Origin: Chlorobiota bacterium
Lineage (GTDB): Bacteria; Bacteroidota; Ignavibacteria; OLB7
Direction: 5' to 3'
Assembly (NCBI GenBank): GCA_028287785.1
Contig: JAQBOZ010000027.1
Location: forward strand, 186,001 to 250,000
DNA: 64,000 nucleotides
Part shown: positions 8,371-16,379 of the stretch, one piece after another
Layout: each line of letters starts with the position of its first letter
Numbering within the stretch: position 1 is the stretch's first letter
Program-made: the position numbers and the translations under genes
Notes under the pieces: generated by a model
What the model was told of the DNA's origin: nothing
The model's database searches: none
The model's input: the letters and a program-made list of their open reading frames with translations, nothing else

Positions 8371-10743
8371 ATGTCGCTTCGTTGTCGGTTTTACCTTGTA
8401 ATCGCCGTGCTTCTCCTTGCGGGATCGGCCCTGGTTCCATCGCTGCATGCCCAGAGCTGGCATTGGGCGCGTGGAGCGGGCGGATCAGGGACGGATGTGG
8501 TCGGCGGCATCGCCGTGGATTCCCTGGGGAACACGTTCGTGGTGGGGACGTTCGATGGGAACATCGCCTTCGGCAATATCATCTTCACCAACGGTTCAAA
8601 TGCCGGCCTGTTCCTTGTCAAGTACAACGCCGATGGAACGTTGCTCTGGGCCAGGCAGGTAGGGGGAACCGGCAGCATTCAGAACCCTTCGATCTCGGCC
8701 ACGAAATCGGGTGATGTCTTTATCTGCGGGAGCTTCGTCGGGCAGATCAGCTTTGGCACCGCCAGGGGGGACACGCTGAACAGCGTCGGGAAATCCGATA
8801 TCTTCCTCGCCAACTACAACACGTCCGGGACCAAGCAGTGGATTCATCGCGATGGCGGCGGCGCCGACGAGTATGTCCGGGGAATTGCCGTGAACAGCTC
8901 GCTGGATATCTTCGTCACCGGATATTTCCGCGACAGCCTCCGGTATGATACCAACAACATCAAGAGCCGTGGCGGGACCGATGCCTACGTGGCGAAGTAC
9001 AACGGCTTCGGCGTGCTCCGCTGGGTAACGCGCCTTGGTGACAAGTACAATGAAGAGAGCTACGCGATTTCGCTCGACAACCTCGGCACCCCCTTTATCG
9101 TCGGGCAGTTCTCCGATACCACGGTCTTCGGCATCGACTCCCTTATCAGCAAGGGTGGGACCGACGGTTTCATCTCGAAGATCAGCTCCACCGGCGGCCT
9201 GAACTGGACAAAGCGGGTGGGAGGAAAATTGAATGATGTCCTCCTGGGCGTCAACGGCGATCGCGGTGGCAACGCCGTGGTGACCGGGTCGATCAGCGAT
9301 ACCGTGGCTGTCGGCGCCGACACATTGATGGGGACCGGCAACACCGATATCGTCGTTGCCAAGTTCGACGGCCAGGGCGGGGTCCGCTGGGCGCGTCGCG
9401 CGGGGGGAAAGCGGCAGGATGTCGGCCTTGCGGTTACCTCCGATCAGCTCGGGGATATCTACGTCACGGGCCGTTATGCCGATACCGTGGCGTTTGATAC
9501 GCTCCGCCTGATCGACACCGCCAAGAGCGGCAACATCTTCGTGACGAAGTATCTGTCGGGCGGGCAGGTCGGCTGGGTGCGTCAGGCCGGCGGACCTCTC
9601 TTCGATGAGGGGCGTGTAATCGACGTGGACGCCAGTGGCGAGCTGCGGGTGGCTGGAGGCTTCTCCGGCCAGGCTCTGTTCGGCACAACCAAGCTGACAT
9701 CCACCGGCCAGGTGGATCTGTTCGTTGCGCGTATCGGCCCTGATCCTTCCATTACGACCGGATCGATCATCGAGGCGCCGTTCTGTCCGGGGGCTCAGTT
9801 CAACGTCCCGTTCAGCTTCACGAGCGTCTTCAATACCGGGAACGTCTTCACCGCGCAGCTCTCCGATTCCAGCGGTTCGTTTGCCTTGCCGGTTGCCATC
9901 GGCAAGCTCTTTGGCGCCGCCGGCTCCACGATTGTCGGAAAGATCCCCGACACTACCCATGCCGGAACGCACTATCGCATTCGCGTGGTTTCCTCCGATC
10001 CGCCGATCACCGGAATCCCGAACGGCGCCGATATCACCATCTATCCGGCGCCGGTCGCCGTGATCTCACCGGCCGGGCCCGTTACCATCTGCCGGGGCGA
10101 TAGCGTCACCCTGGATGCCGGTGCCGGCCCGTATACCTATCAGTGGATCACCACGGCGACCACGCGGAAGATCGTGGTGAAGAGCAGCGGCGAGTACTCC
10201 GTCACCATCCGCAACGATGGCGGCTGCACAAGCACCTCCGCGATCGTCAAGGTCATGGTGGTGACCGCCGCCGCGCCGAGCATCGCGCTGAATGGCAACA
10301 CGCTTGAGGCAACCCCGGCGGCGGGCTACGCCTGGAGCGTCGATGGCAGCTCGATAGCGGGCGCCACCGGCCGGACCTATGCTCCCACGAAGTCCGGGAG
10401 TTACGTCGTGACGATCACCGATTCGTCAGGCTGCACGGCGGCATCACTTCCGTTCGCCTACACCTTCTCGGGTGTCGATTATGAGGCGGATGCGAAGGTC
10501 CTCTCCGTCTATCCGCATCCCACCACGGGGCTCTTCACGGTCCGGTTTACCCCGGAGCATGAAGGGATGGTGGCCGTGACGATCACGGGCGCCAGCGGCG
10601 AGCGGGTTGCGAACTTCCTGGAGCATGCCGATGGTGGCGAGTATCGCAAGTCGATCGACATCCGCTCGTTCCCCGCCGGCGTCTACTTCGTTCGGGTGGA
10701 GCAGGGGAGCCGGACATGGGTTCGCAAGGTAGTGAAGGAATAA
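8371..10743 (+). CDS. Secreted SBBP-repeat / Ig-like protein with T9SS sorting domain (copy 2)
   Basis: 790 residues, paralogous along its whole length to the gene at 5541-7907. A signal peptide ends at LHAQ near residue 28, then come SBBP repeats to about residue 460. The same 'CPGAQFNVPFSF' linker follows, then two Ig-like modules (ICRGDSVTLDAG; GGCTSTSA). A T9SS type A domain closes it, starting VYPHPTTGLF and ending GVYFVRVEQG...WVRKVVKE. Lower GC at third positions and more lysine than copy 1 suggest the duplication is old. The strong terminator at 10764 ends this transcript. Role is unknown beyond secretion or surface display. Confidence 0.92.
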   Translation: MSLRCRFYLVIAVLLLAGSALVPSLHAQSWHWARGAGGSGTDVVGGIAVDSLGNTFVVGTFDGNIAFGNIIFTNGSNAGLFLVKYNADGTLLWARQVGGTGSIQNPSISATKSGDVFICGSFVGQISFGTARGDTLNSVGKSDIFLANYNTSGTKQWIHRDGGGADEYVRGIAVNSSLDIFVTGYFRDSLRYDTNNIKSRGGTDAYVAKYNGFGVLRWVTRLGDKYNEESYAISLDNLGTPFIVGQFSDTTVFGIDSLISKGGTDGFISKISSTGGLNWTKRVGGKLNDVLLGVNGDRGGNAVVTGSISDTVAVGADTLMGTGNTDIVVAKFDGQGGVRWARRAGGKRQDVGLAVTSDQLGDIYVTGRYADTVAFDTLRLIDTAKSGNIFVTKYLSGGQVGWVRQAGGPLFDEGRVIDVDASGELRVAGGFSGQALFGTTKLTSTGQVDLFVARIGPDPSITTGSIIEAPFCPGAQFNVPFSFTSVFNTGNVFTAQLSDSSGSFALPVAIGKLFGAAGSTIVGKIPDTTHAGTHYRIRVVSSDPPITGIPNGADITIYPAPVAVISPAGPVTICRGDSVTLDAGAGPYTYQWITTATTRKIVVKSSGEYSVTIRNDGGCTSTSAIVKVMVVTAAAPSIALNGNTLEATPAAGYAWSVDGSSIAGATGRTYAPTKSGSYVVTITDSSGCTAASLPFAYTFSGVDYEADAKVLSVYPHPTTGLFTVRFTPEHEGMVAVTITGASGERVANFLEHADGGEYRKSIDIRSFPAGVYFVRVEQGSRTWVRKVVKE

Positions 10744-10763
10744 CAGCCACGCGTTGAACAATT

Positions 10764-10797
10764 CGAAGGCGCGGGGCAGCAACGCTCCGCGCCTTCG
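10764..10797 (+). terminator. Strong rho-independent-type hairpin
   Basis: Perfect 11-bp arms CGAAGGCGCGG (10764-10774) and CCGCGCCTTCG (10787-10797) with a 12-base loop, followed by TTATTA. It sits 20 bp after the second SBBP gene and just before the glycosylase gene. Confidence 0.8.
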
Positions 10798-10812
10798 TTA
10801 TTACCGGGAACG

Positions 10813-11451
10813 ATGAAGACGCATCCGAAGCTGCAACCGGAATATCTTGAACATTTCGCCATCCACGCCGGATCGATCCGCCGGCGCCTGGAGGAGTTCT
10901 CGGCCGTCCCGCAATCGGAATATCTTCACGAGCTGCTCTTCTGCCTGCTGACGCCGCAGTCAAGGGCGGCGCATGCCGAGCAGGTGATTGCCGAGCTTCG
11001 CCGGGATGGCTTTCCCGAACGATTATTCGATCCCACCCCCTATCTCCGCGATCCCGCCCATTATATCCGCTTCCACAACCAGAAGGGGCGGCGTCTGCTT
11101 TCGGTGGCGGAGCGGAGCGGGGAGATCATCGGCGTGCTGGCCGATCCGGCGCTCGATTCCCGCGCCCGGCGCGAGTGGCTTGTGGCGAACGTGAACGGGC
11201 TTGGCTGGAAGGAGGCATCGCATTTCCTCAGGAATATCGGCGCGCTCGATCTTGCGATCATCGATCGGCATATCCTGAAGCATATGGTGAGGAACGGCGC
11301 CATCGACGCCATTCCGAAATCGATCGGGACGCGGCGCGCGTATCTGGAGCTGGAGGAGCGGTTTGCCGCGCTGGCGGACGCGGTCGGGCTTCCGTTGCAG
11401 GAACTCGACCTTCTGTTCTGGAGTTTCGAGGAGGGGAGCGTCCGCAAATAG
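10813..11451 (+). CDS. N-glycosylase/DNA lyase, Ogg2 type
   Basis: 212 residues, typical for the small Ogg2 branch of 8-oxoguanine DNA glycosylases. The helix-hairpin-helix loop NVNGLGWKEASHFLRN (about 130-145) contains the predicted Schiff-base lysine in GLGWKEA. LAIIDRHIL (about 151-159) holds the catalytic aspartate. Known family role: removal of 8-oxoguanine and strand cleavage at the abasic site in base excision repair. It begins 15 bp after a terminator hairpin, so it probably has its own promoter within or overlapping that region. It stands alone. Confidence 0.92.
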   Translation: MKTHPKLQPEYLEHFAIHAGSIRRRLEEFSAVPQSEYLHELLFCLLTPQSRAAHAEQVIAELRRDGFPERLFDPTPYLRDPAHYIRFHNQKGRRLLSVAERSGEIIGVLADPALDSRARREWLVANVNGLGWKEASHFLRNIGALDLAIIDRHILKHMVRNGAIDAIPKSIGTRRAYLELEERFAALADAVGLPLQELDLLFWSFEEGSVRK

Positions 11452-11808
11452 GAGATGGTCGGAACGGCGATCGTGGTCGGCGGCGGGCGGCACAAGCCCG
11501 GCGGGACGCGGCGCCGTACTCTTCCCCTTGCTACTTTCCTCGTATATTCGTCGCGATTCCTGCAGCTAGCAGCAGAATGGGTCGCTGGCCCGTTAACCGA
11601 CGCCCTTGCAGGGCACATTGTTCTTCGTGATGGACTGTCTCAAACAATACTGTTCATGCGCCATGCCGTAAGGCGAGCCGAATAGCCGGCAACGGCCCGA
11701 AGGTTCCCCGCGCCATCAACCGCGTTTCCGTCGCGGCCTGGCAGGCGTCATCCGCGGGTTTGCCTCCGGTGATGGAAGCCACATCAGCCGGGAGGGGGCC
11801 GGGAGCGC
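11452..11808. other. 357-bp gap with promoter-like box and nested stems
   Basis: No supported protein gene. TATATT at 11543-11548 lies in the same CGTATATTCG context seen before other genes of the window. About 10 bases later begins a segment with paired ends (CCTGCA about 11559 with TGCAGG about 11610) and an inner GTCG/CGAC stem. It may be a long structured 5' leader of the next gene or a small RNA. No known RNA family was recognised. Confidence 0.3.
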
Positions 11809-12621
11809 ATGATCCATAAACATTTATCAAACATGCACACGAACCACGTCGATTTGAACGCACGATTTCCAGAGCTCAGCAGCCCGCACGATACCCTCTC
11901 CCGCATCGCGGAGTCGTTTGTCGCGCCGGAGTATGCCAGGGCGGCCTTTGCGATGATGCGCCACCTGATCAAGGAGGCCGGCAACGATGCCGCATTTGGC
12001 CTCTCCACGGTGATCACCGCCCCCCACGATTACAGCAATCTGATCATGACGGTCAGCCAGTGGTGGTTTCTGAACTTCCATATCGCCGAGTCGGAATCGC
12101 TGGAGGAGGGGGATGATGTGGAGGAGATCACGCCGATCGACTATGAGAACGTGATGGAGCAGGAGCACCAGGAGTCCATTGCCGGAGAGGAACTGGAGGG
12201 GGAGGATGACGACGAGGATGATGACGACGACGAGGATGACGATGAGCTGATGGAGGCCACCTTCTATCAGGTGGGAACATTCCTGATCGACAGCACGATC
12301 ATCCCGCACGATACCATCTTCGATAATGAGACTCTGGACTGCTACGCGTACGATTATCCGGAAGAGCGGATCTCCGCCGAGCGCTTCTACTGGGCCCGCC
12401 TGGTCTGGGAGCCGGAGGATCTGAGCAACGGCGATCTGATGGTCGCCCTCTCCTCCACGCTCAATTATCTGCTGGAGCATCATCATGGCGATACCCCGTT
12501 CGCGGAGCATCATAACGGTGATTTCGCCCAGCTTATCCTCGACGAGGCGCTCTGCGAGCGCGCGATCGGCGCCACCGATTTCGGCGATGTGATCGTGATC
12601 GAAGGGGACGGCGGCGAGTAA
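11809..12621 (+). CDS. Acidic protein of unknown function with Asp/Glu-rich linker
   Basis: 270 residues, no signal peptide or membrane segment. The N-terminal ~100 residues look globular (PEYARAAFAMMRHLI, WWFLNFHIAE). Residues about 115-145 are a nearly continuous acidic tract of Asp and Glu, with 13 acidic residues in a row around 'EDDDEDDDDDEDDDE'. A second globular part of about 125 residues follows (FYQVGTFLIDSTIIPHD; AERFYWARLVWEPEDL). GGGAG lies just before the ATG at 11809; a second ATG at 11833 is possible. No family was recognised. The highly charged middle could be a flexible linker or a metal- or histone-like-protein binding region. Confidence 0.75.
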   Translation: MIHKHLSNMHTNHVDLNARFPELSSPHDTLSRIAESFVAPEYARAAFAMMRHLIKEAGNDAAFGLSTVITAPHDYSNLIMTVSQWWFLNFHIAESESLEEGDDVEEITPIDYENVMEQEHQESIAGEELEGEDDDEDDDDDEDDDELMEATFYQVGTFLIDSTIIPHDTIFDNETLDCYAYDYPEERISAERFYWARLVWEPEDLSNGDLMVALSSTLNYLLEHHHGDTPFAEHHNGDFAQLILDEALCERAIGATDFGDVIVIEGDGGE

Positions 12622-12731
12622 GCCATTGCAGCCCAGCGTTTATGCCGGCGCCCCCTCCTGGATCATGCAGGATGGGGCGCTTTCGTTTCCGTTCATTTCA
12701 TCATGCACGCTCAATCATTCTCATGCTCATC

Positions 12732-13103
12732 ATGCCAAACCTTACCATCTATCAGAAGCCGACCTGTTCCACCTGTCGCGATGCCATGCGCCGCCTGGCG
12801 GAGGCCGGCGTGGATTACGACGCCATCAACTATATCATCGAACCTCCCTCCCGTGAAAAGCTCGCCGAGCTTGCGCGCAAGATGGAGCTGAGCCCGCGCG
12901 ATCTCATCAGGACCAGGGAGCCGGAGTATCAGGAGCTGGGGCTTGCGGACACTGCCCTGAGCGACGAGCAGCTCCTGGATGCGATGGCGGAACATCCATC
13001 ACTCATTCAGCGGCCGATCATCGAATACGGCGATCACGCCGTGCTTGCCCGTCCCGCCGATCGCGTCACCGAGGCGATGCGGGCGTGGGGCATCGGGAGA
13101 TAG
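12732..13103 (+). CDS. ArsC/Spx-family reductase (arsenate reductase-like)
   Basis: 123 residues from the ATG at 12732 (MPNLTIYQKPTCSTCRDA). The thioredoxin-fold active site reads C-S-T-C at residues 12-15. LIRTREPEYQELGL and HPSLIQRPIIEYG correspond to the conserved arginine and RP regions of glutaredoxin-type ArsC. Family role: reduction of arsenate with glutathione or glutaredoxin, or thiol chemistry in the YffB branch. The CxxC in place of CxxS is more like Spx/YffB, so arsenate as substrate is not certain. No ars regulator or efflux pump is adjacent. Confidence 0.85.
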   Translation: MPNLTIYQKPTCSTCRDAMRRLAEAGVDYDAINYIIEPPSREKLAELARKMELSPRDLIRTREPEYQELGLADTALSDEQLLDAMAEHPSLIQRPIIEYGDHAVLARPADRVTEAMRAWGIGR

Positions 13104-13225
13104 AGAGCTGTAAAGCCCCGGGGTTTCAATTCGCGTTGTGAACGGCTTAGTTGTCGTGCAATGTGGCCTGGCATGGCAAGTGCAAGAGTCCATAATGAAA
13201 CGATAACTCAATCAGGAGCGAGGCG

Positions 13226-13519
13226 ATGTCGGCACTGAGCGTGGTCATATTACTGGTGATAGCGGCGATCTGCGGAAGCCTGGGGCAGTCGCTGGTCGGG
13301 TACTCCGTCGGCGGCTGTCTGACCTCGATGGTGGTCGGGTTGATCGGCGCATATCTCGGCCTCTGGGTGGCCGGGCGATTTCATCTGCCGGAGATATTCG
13401 CGATCGATGTCGGCGGCGAGCGATTCCCGATCATCTGGTCGATCATCGGCTCCGCGATCTTCGCGGCGATCCTGGGGCTGATCAACCGGGGGATACGCGG
13501 GCCGAGGTATGTGGAATAG
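13226..13519 (+). CDS. YeaQ/GlsB/YmgE-family small membrane protein
   Basis: 97 residues with three hydrophobic segments (5-23, 28-50, 70-88) and glycine-rich faces (GGCLTSMVVGLIGAYLG, IGSAIFAAILGLI) characteristic of the transglycosylase-associated/GlsB stress family. AGGAG lies seven bases before the ATG. Family members are inner-membrane stress proteins of unclear function. This one has an extra loop (FHLPEIFAIDVGGERFP), common outside enterobacteria. It is followed after 36 bp by a larger membrane protein and is probably co-transcribed. Confidence 0.85.
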   Translation: MSALSVVILLVIAAICGSLGQSLVGYSVGGCLTSMVVGLIGAYLGLWVAGRFHLPEIFAIDVGGERFPIIWSIIGSAIFAAILGLINRGIRGPRYVE

Positions 13520-13555
13520 CCGGTTATGACGATCGATTCAGCGGGAGGCCGTTGC

Positions 13556-14509
13556 ATGGAGTTGAAGGATAAGGTGGTGATGGCGCTCGATGAAGGGCGC
13601 ATCCTGGTGCTTGGGGCGCAGATCCTCCTCGGGTTTGAATACAACGCGGTGTTCATGCCGGGGTTCGATCGGCTTCCGCCGGAGTCGCGGGTGGTCAAGA
13701 TGGTTGGGCTTTGCCTGCTTCTGCTCGCGCTTCTTCTCCTGCTGCTTCCGGTGCCGGTGCATCACATGGTGGAGAGCGGGTACGACAGCGGCCGGTTCCA
13801 CAGGTTCACGACCAGGGTGATGACGATGGCGCTGCTCCCATTCGCCATCGGGCTGGGGCTCGACTGCTTTGCGGTCTTCCACCGGTACGGCGGCGTGATA
13901 GCCTCGACGCTCGGCGCGCTGGCGATGTTCGGAACGGCCCTCTACTTCTGGTATATCCTGGAGATGACACGGCGGCGGCATGGAGAGGGGCATCCCGTCC
14001 CGGCGGAGCGGGAGCTGAATAAACGGGAGAAGCTGATGTTGAAGGAGAAGATTCAGCATGCGCTGACCGAGGCGCGGGTGGTGCTTCCGGGGGCGCAGGC
14101 GATGCTGGGATTTCAGTTTATCGCGGTCCTTTCCGACGCGTTCGAGCGGCTGCCGGCATCATCCCAGTACGTCCATGTCGGGGGCCTGGTGATGACCGCG
14201 ATCACGATCATCCTGCTGATGGCTCCGGCCGCGTATCACAGGATCGTGGAGCGGGGGGAGTTGAGCGAACCCTTTCACGCGTTTGCGGGACGGATGGTCT
14301 GCGCGGCGCTGATTCCACTGGCGGTCGGCCTCTGCGGCGATCTCTACGTGGTGGTTCGCAAGGTGTTTGATTCATATGAAGGAGGTCTTGTTGTGAGCAT
14401 GGTGATGCTTGTTTCATTCTACGCCGCCTGGTTCGGTTATCCGATCTACAGGCGGTATCAGGGAAAAAGACGGATGGCGATTGAGGTGCCAGGGACTCGT
14501 GGGGGGTAA
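13556..14509 (+). CDS. Internally duplicated DUF6328-like membrane protein
   Basis: 317 residues from the ATG at 13556, chosen because GGGAGG lies seven bases upstream; an in-frame ATG at 13526 lacks one. The protein is two repeats of one module. Residues about 10-110 (GAQILLGFEYNAVFMPGFDRLP ... LLPFAIGLGLDCFAVF) and about 170-270 (GAQAMLGFQFIAVLSDAFERLP ... LIPLAVGLCGDLYVVV) align clearly. Each has four hydrophobic helices. The single module resembles DUF6328, sometimes labelled sodium:proton antiporter without proof. The duplicated form is less usual. Function is unknown. Confidence 0.8.
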   Translation: MELKDKVVMALDEGRILVLGAQILLGFEYNAVFMPGFDRLPPESRVVKMVGLCLLLLALLLLLLPVPVHHMVESGYDSGRFHRFTTRVMTMALLPFAIGLGLDCFAVFHRYGGVIASTLGALAMFGTALYFWYILEMTRRRHGEGHPVPAERELNKREKLMLKEKIQHALTEARVVLPGAQAMLGFQFIAVLSDAFERLPASSQYVHVGGLVMTAITIILLMAPAAYHRIVERGELSEPFHAFAGRMVCAALIPLAVGLCGDLYVVVRKVFDSYEGGLVVSMVMLVSFYAAWFGYPIYRRYQGKRRMAIEVPGTRGG

Positions 14510-14590
14510 AGCGGGGAGGTCTGAGTCGTGTGGAGGATTGCCGTCGGTATTAACCGATCGATTGTAGCACGATAGAGGACATTTGATTGT

Positions 14591-14863
14591 ATGGATGAAA
14601 AGGAAATCAGAAAGCGATGGAACGAACGGGGATACAAGTGCGATGTCTGGATCGACCCTCCGGGGCAGATCTGGCACGATTTCGTTCACGATGTTGACGA
14701 GCTTTTTACCGTGTTGGATGGGCGCGTGGAGCTGGTGATGGCCGGGCTGACGCTGCTTCCCGAAATCGGGGAGGAGATAGCAATCCCGGCCAATACGATC
14801 CACACGGTACGAAATGTGGGGGATGGTGAGTCGCGGTGGCTCTACGGATATCGCGAAAAATGA
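14591..14863 (+). CDS. Small cupin-domain protein
   Basis: 90 residues forming one cupin barrel: HDVDELFTVLDGRVEL (conserved first motif) and IPANTIHTVRNVG (second motif) provide the expected His/Glu metal ligands. N-terminal WNERGYKCDVWIDPPGQIW suggests the subgroup of small cupins of unknown substrate. Enzyme or sensor role cannot be told from sequence. It lies between the membrane-protein gene and the PGI/PMI gene, all on the same strand. Confidence 0.82.
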   Translation: MDEKEIRKRWNERGYKCDVWIDPPGQIWHDFVHDVDELFTVLDGRVELVMAGLTLLPEIGEEIAIPANTIHTVRNVGDGESRWLYGYREK

Positions 14864-14920
14864 GACGGTAGTCGGGGTCTTCTTCTCTAACTTTGCGCCG
14901 TCGCGGATCGGTTTTCCGCG

Positions 14921-16036
14921 ATGGAACTCACAAACGGGGCGATCCCCTCCAGCAAAGGCATGATGACAGACCTCGAATCACTCCGGACACAGGATCCGGC
15001 AGATATGTATTCGGCAATTCTCAACTTCCCTCGCTATGCCCGCGAGGGGGTTGAGCTGGGCCGGAATTCACCTCTTCTCTCGAAGTCCAAGGCAAAGCGC
15101 ATCGTCATTCTCGGCATGGGGGGCTCCGCCATCGGCGGCGATCTTCTTCGAAGCTATATCCAGAGCTTTCCCGGCACCGGCGGCGTGGATATCCACGTCT
15201 CGCGAAGCTATACACCGCCGTATGTCGATGCAAAAACCACGGTGATCGCCAGTTCCTACAGCGGAAATACCGAGGAGACACTTGCCGCCTACCAGTCCGT
15301 TCGCGACGTGGCCGGGCAGACGCTCGTGATCACCACGGGAGGGACGCTGGGTGGCTGGGCCGATGCCGCCGGGACAAGGAAGATCGTTCCACCGGGGGGA
15401 CTTCAGCCGCGCGCGGCGCTGCCGTACAGTTTCTTTCCCCTTCTCTACAGCCTTGCCGTGAAATCGGAGCTGTTCGGCGCCGAGGTGCGGGAGGCAACCG
15501 AGCGTGGAATCGATGAGGCGATCGCGCTGCTCGACAAGCTCACCAAAAAATATTCCTCCGGGCCGAAGAAGGGGAACACGGCGTTCGCGCTGGCTGAGAA
15601 GATCAACGGAAGTATCCCCGTGATCTATTCCGCGTCCGACCGGCTTGACACGGTAAACCTCCGGTGGCGCGGGCAGATCCAGGAGAACGCGAAGTATCTG
15701 GCGTTCGGCAATCTGCTGCCGGAGATGAACCACAATGAGATCAGCGGCTGGGGACATCCGCGCGAGCTGGTGGGGAAGTTCGTGGCGATCTTCCTGCGCG
15801 ACCGGGATGATCACGAGAGGGTGGCCCGCCGGATCGATATCACCCGCAGGACCATCGCCAGGGCGGCCGGTGCGTCGCACGAGATCCGTTCCGAGGGGGA
15901 ATCGCTCCTGGCGAGGATGTTCTCGCTGATCTGCCTCGGGGACTGGACCAGCTATTATCTGGCGGTGCTCAACGGCGCCGATCCATCTCCGGTGCCGCTG
16001 ATCGAGAATCTGAAGAAGCAACTGGCGAAGGATTAG
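14921..16036 (+). CDS. Bifunctional phosphoglucose/phosphomannose isomerase
   Basis: 371 residues. The SIS-domain phosphate loop ILGMGGSAIGGDLLRSY lies near residues 62-78, SSYSGNTEETL near 110-120 and PEMNHNEISGW near 267-277. All are diagnostic for the PGI/PMI family first known from archaea and also found in bacteria. Reaction: interconversion of glucose-6-P or mannose-6-P with fructose-6-P in the cytoplasm. A start at 14963 (second of two adjacent ATGs after AAAGG) is also possible and fits the family N-terminus. This is one of four unrelated or distantly related phosphohexose isomerases within 18 kb. Confidence 0.92.
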   Translation: MELTNGAIPSSKGMMTDLESLRTQDPADMYSAILNFPRYAREGVELGRNSPLLSKSKAKRIVILGMGGSAIGGDLLRSYIQSFPGTGGVDIHVSRSYTPPYVDAKTTVIASSYSGNTEETLAAYQSVRDVAGQTLVITTGGTLGGWADAAGTRKIVPPGGLQPRAALPYSFFPLLYSLAVKSELFGAEVREATERGIDEAIALLDKLTKKYSSGPKKGNTAFALAEKINGSIPVIYSASDRLDTVNLRWRGQIQENAKYLAFGNLLPEMNHNEISGWGHPRELVGKFVAIFLRDRDDHERVARRIDITRRTIARAAGASHEIRSEGESLLARMFSLICLGDWTSYYLAVLNGADPSPVPLIENLKKQLAKD

Positions 16037-16135
16037 CCCTCCCCGCCGGAACCGCGTAGCACTCTTTCACCGATTGCCGGACAACATTCGCTTGCACACT
16101 CCTCACCGAATAACGACCTTTGCACTCGGTTGAAA

Positions 16136-16209
16136 CGGGGAGTAGCGTAGCCCGGTATCGCGTCTGCTTTGGGAGCAGAAGGTCGTCGGTTCGAATCCGG
16201 CCTCCCCGA
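16136..16209 (+). tRNA. tRNA-Pro (anticodon TGG)
   Basis: A full cloverleaf can be drawn. The acceptor arm CGGGGAG pairs with CTCCCCG (16202-16208). The anticodon stem is TCTGC/GCAGA with loop TTTGGGA, giving anticodon TGG at 16170-16172. The T-arm contains GGTTCGAATCC. The discriminator base is A16209 and CCA is not encoded. It stands alone, followed by a terminator. Confidence 0.97.
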
Positions 16210-16220
16210 CTTGTATTGAG

Positions 16221-16255
16221 CGCCCCGACAGGAACTTTCGTGTCGGGGCGTTTCT
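16221..16255 (+). terminator. Terminator after tRNA-Pro
   Basis: Perfect 10-bp arms CGCCCCGACA (16221-16230) and TGTCGGGGCG (16241-16250) with a 10-base loop, then TTTCTGTTT. It is a classical intrinsic terminator 12 bp after the tRNA. Confidence 0.9.
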
Positions 16256-16379
16256 GTTTGGTGCATCCCAAGAAATGCACCGGCAATGCCCAACCGGAAC
16301 GGGGCAACTCTCCAACGGAAACGGGGATACCACGAACCCCCCCGATAACCCGATCACTACTCCTCGGACACGAACGACT

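Noticed and set aside
8596-9972. 458-codon open frame on the minus strand
   Set aside because: Shadow of the second SBBP/T9SS gene; no motifs and skewed composition.
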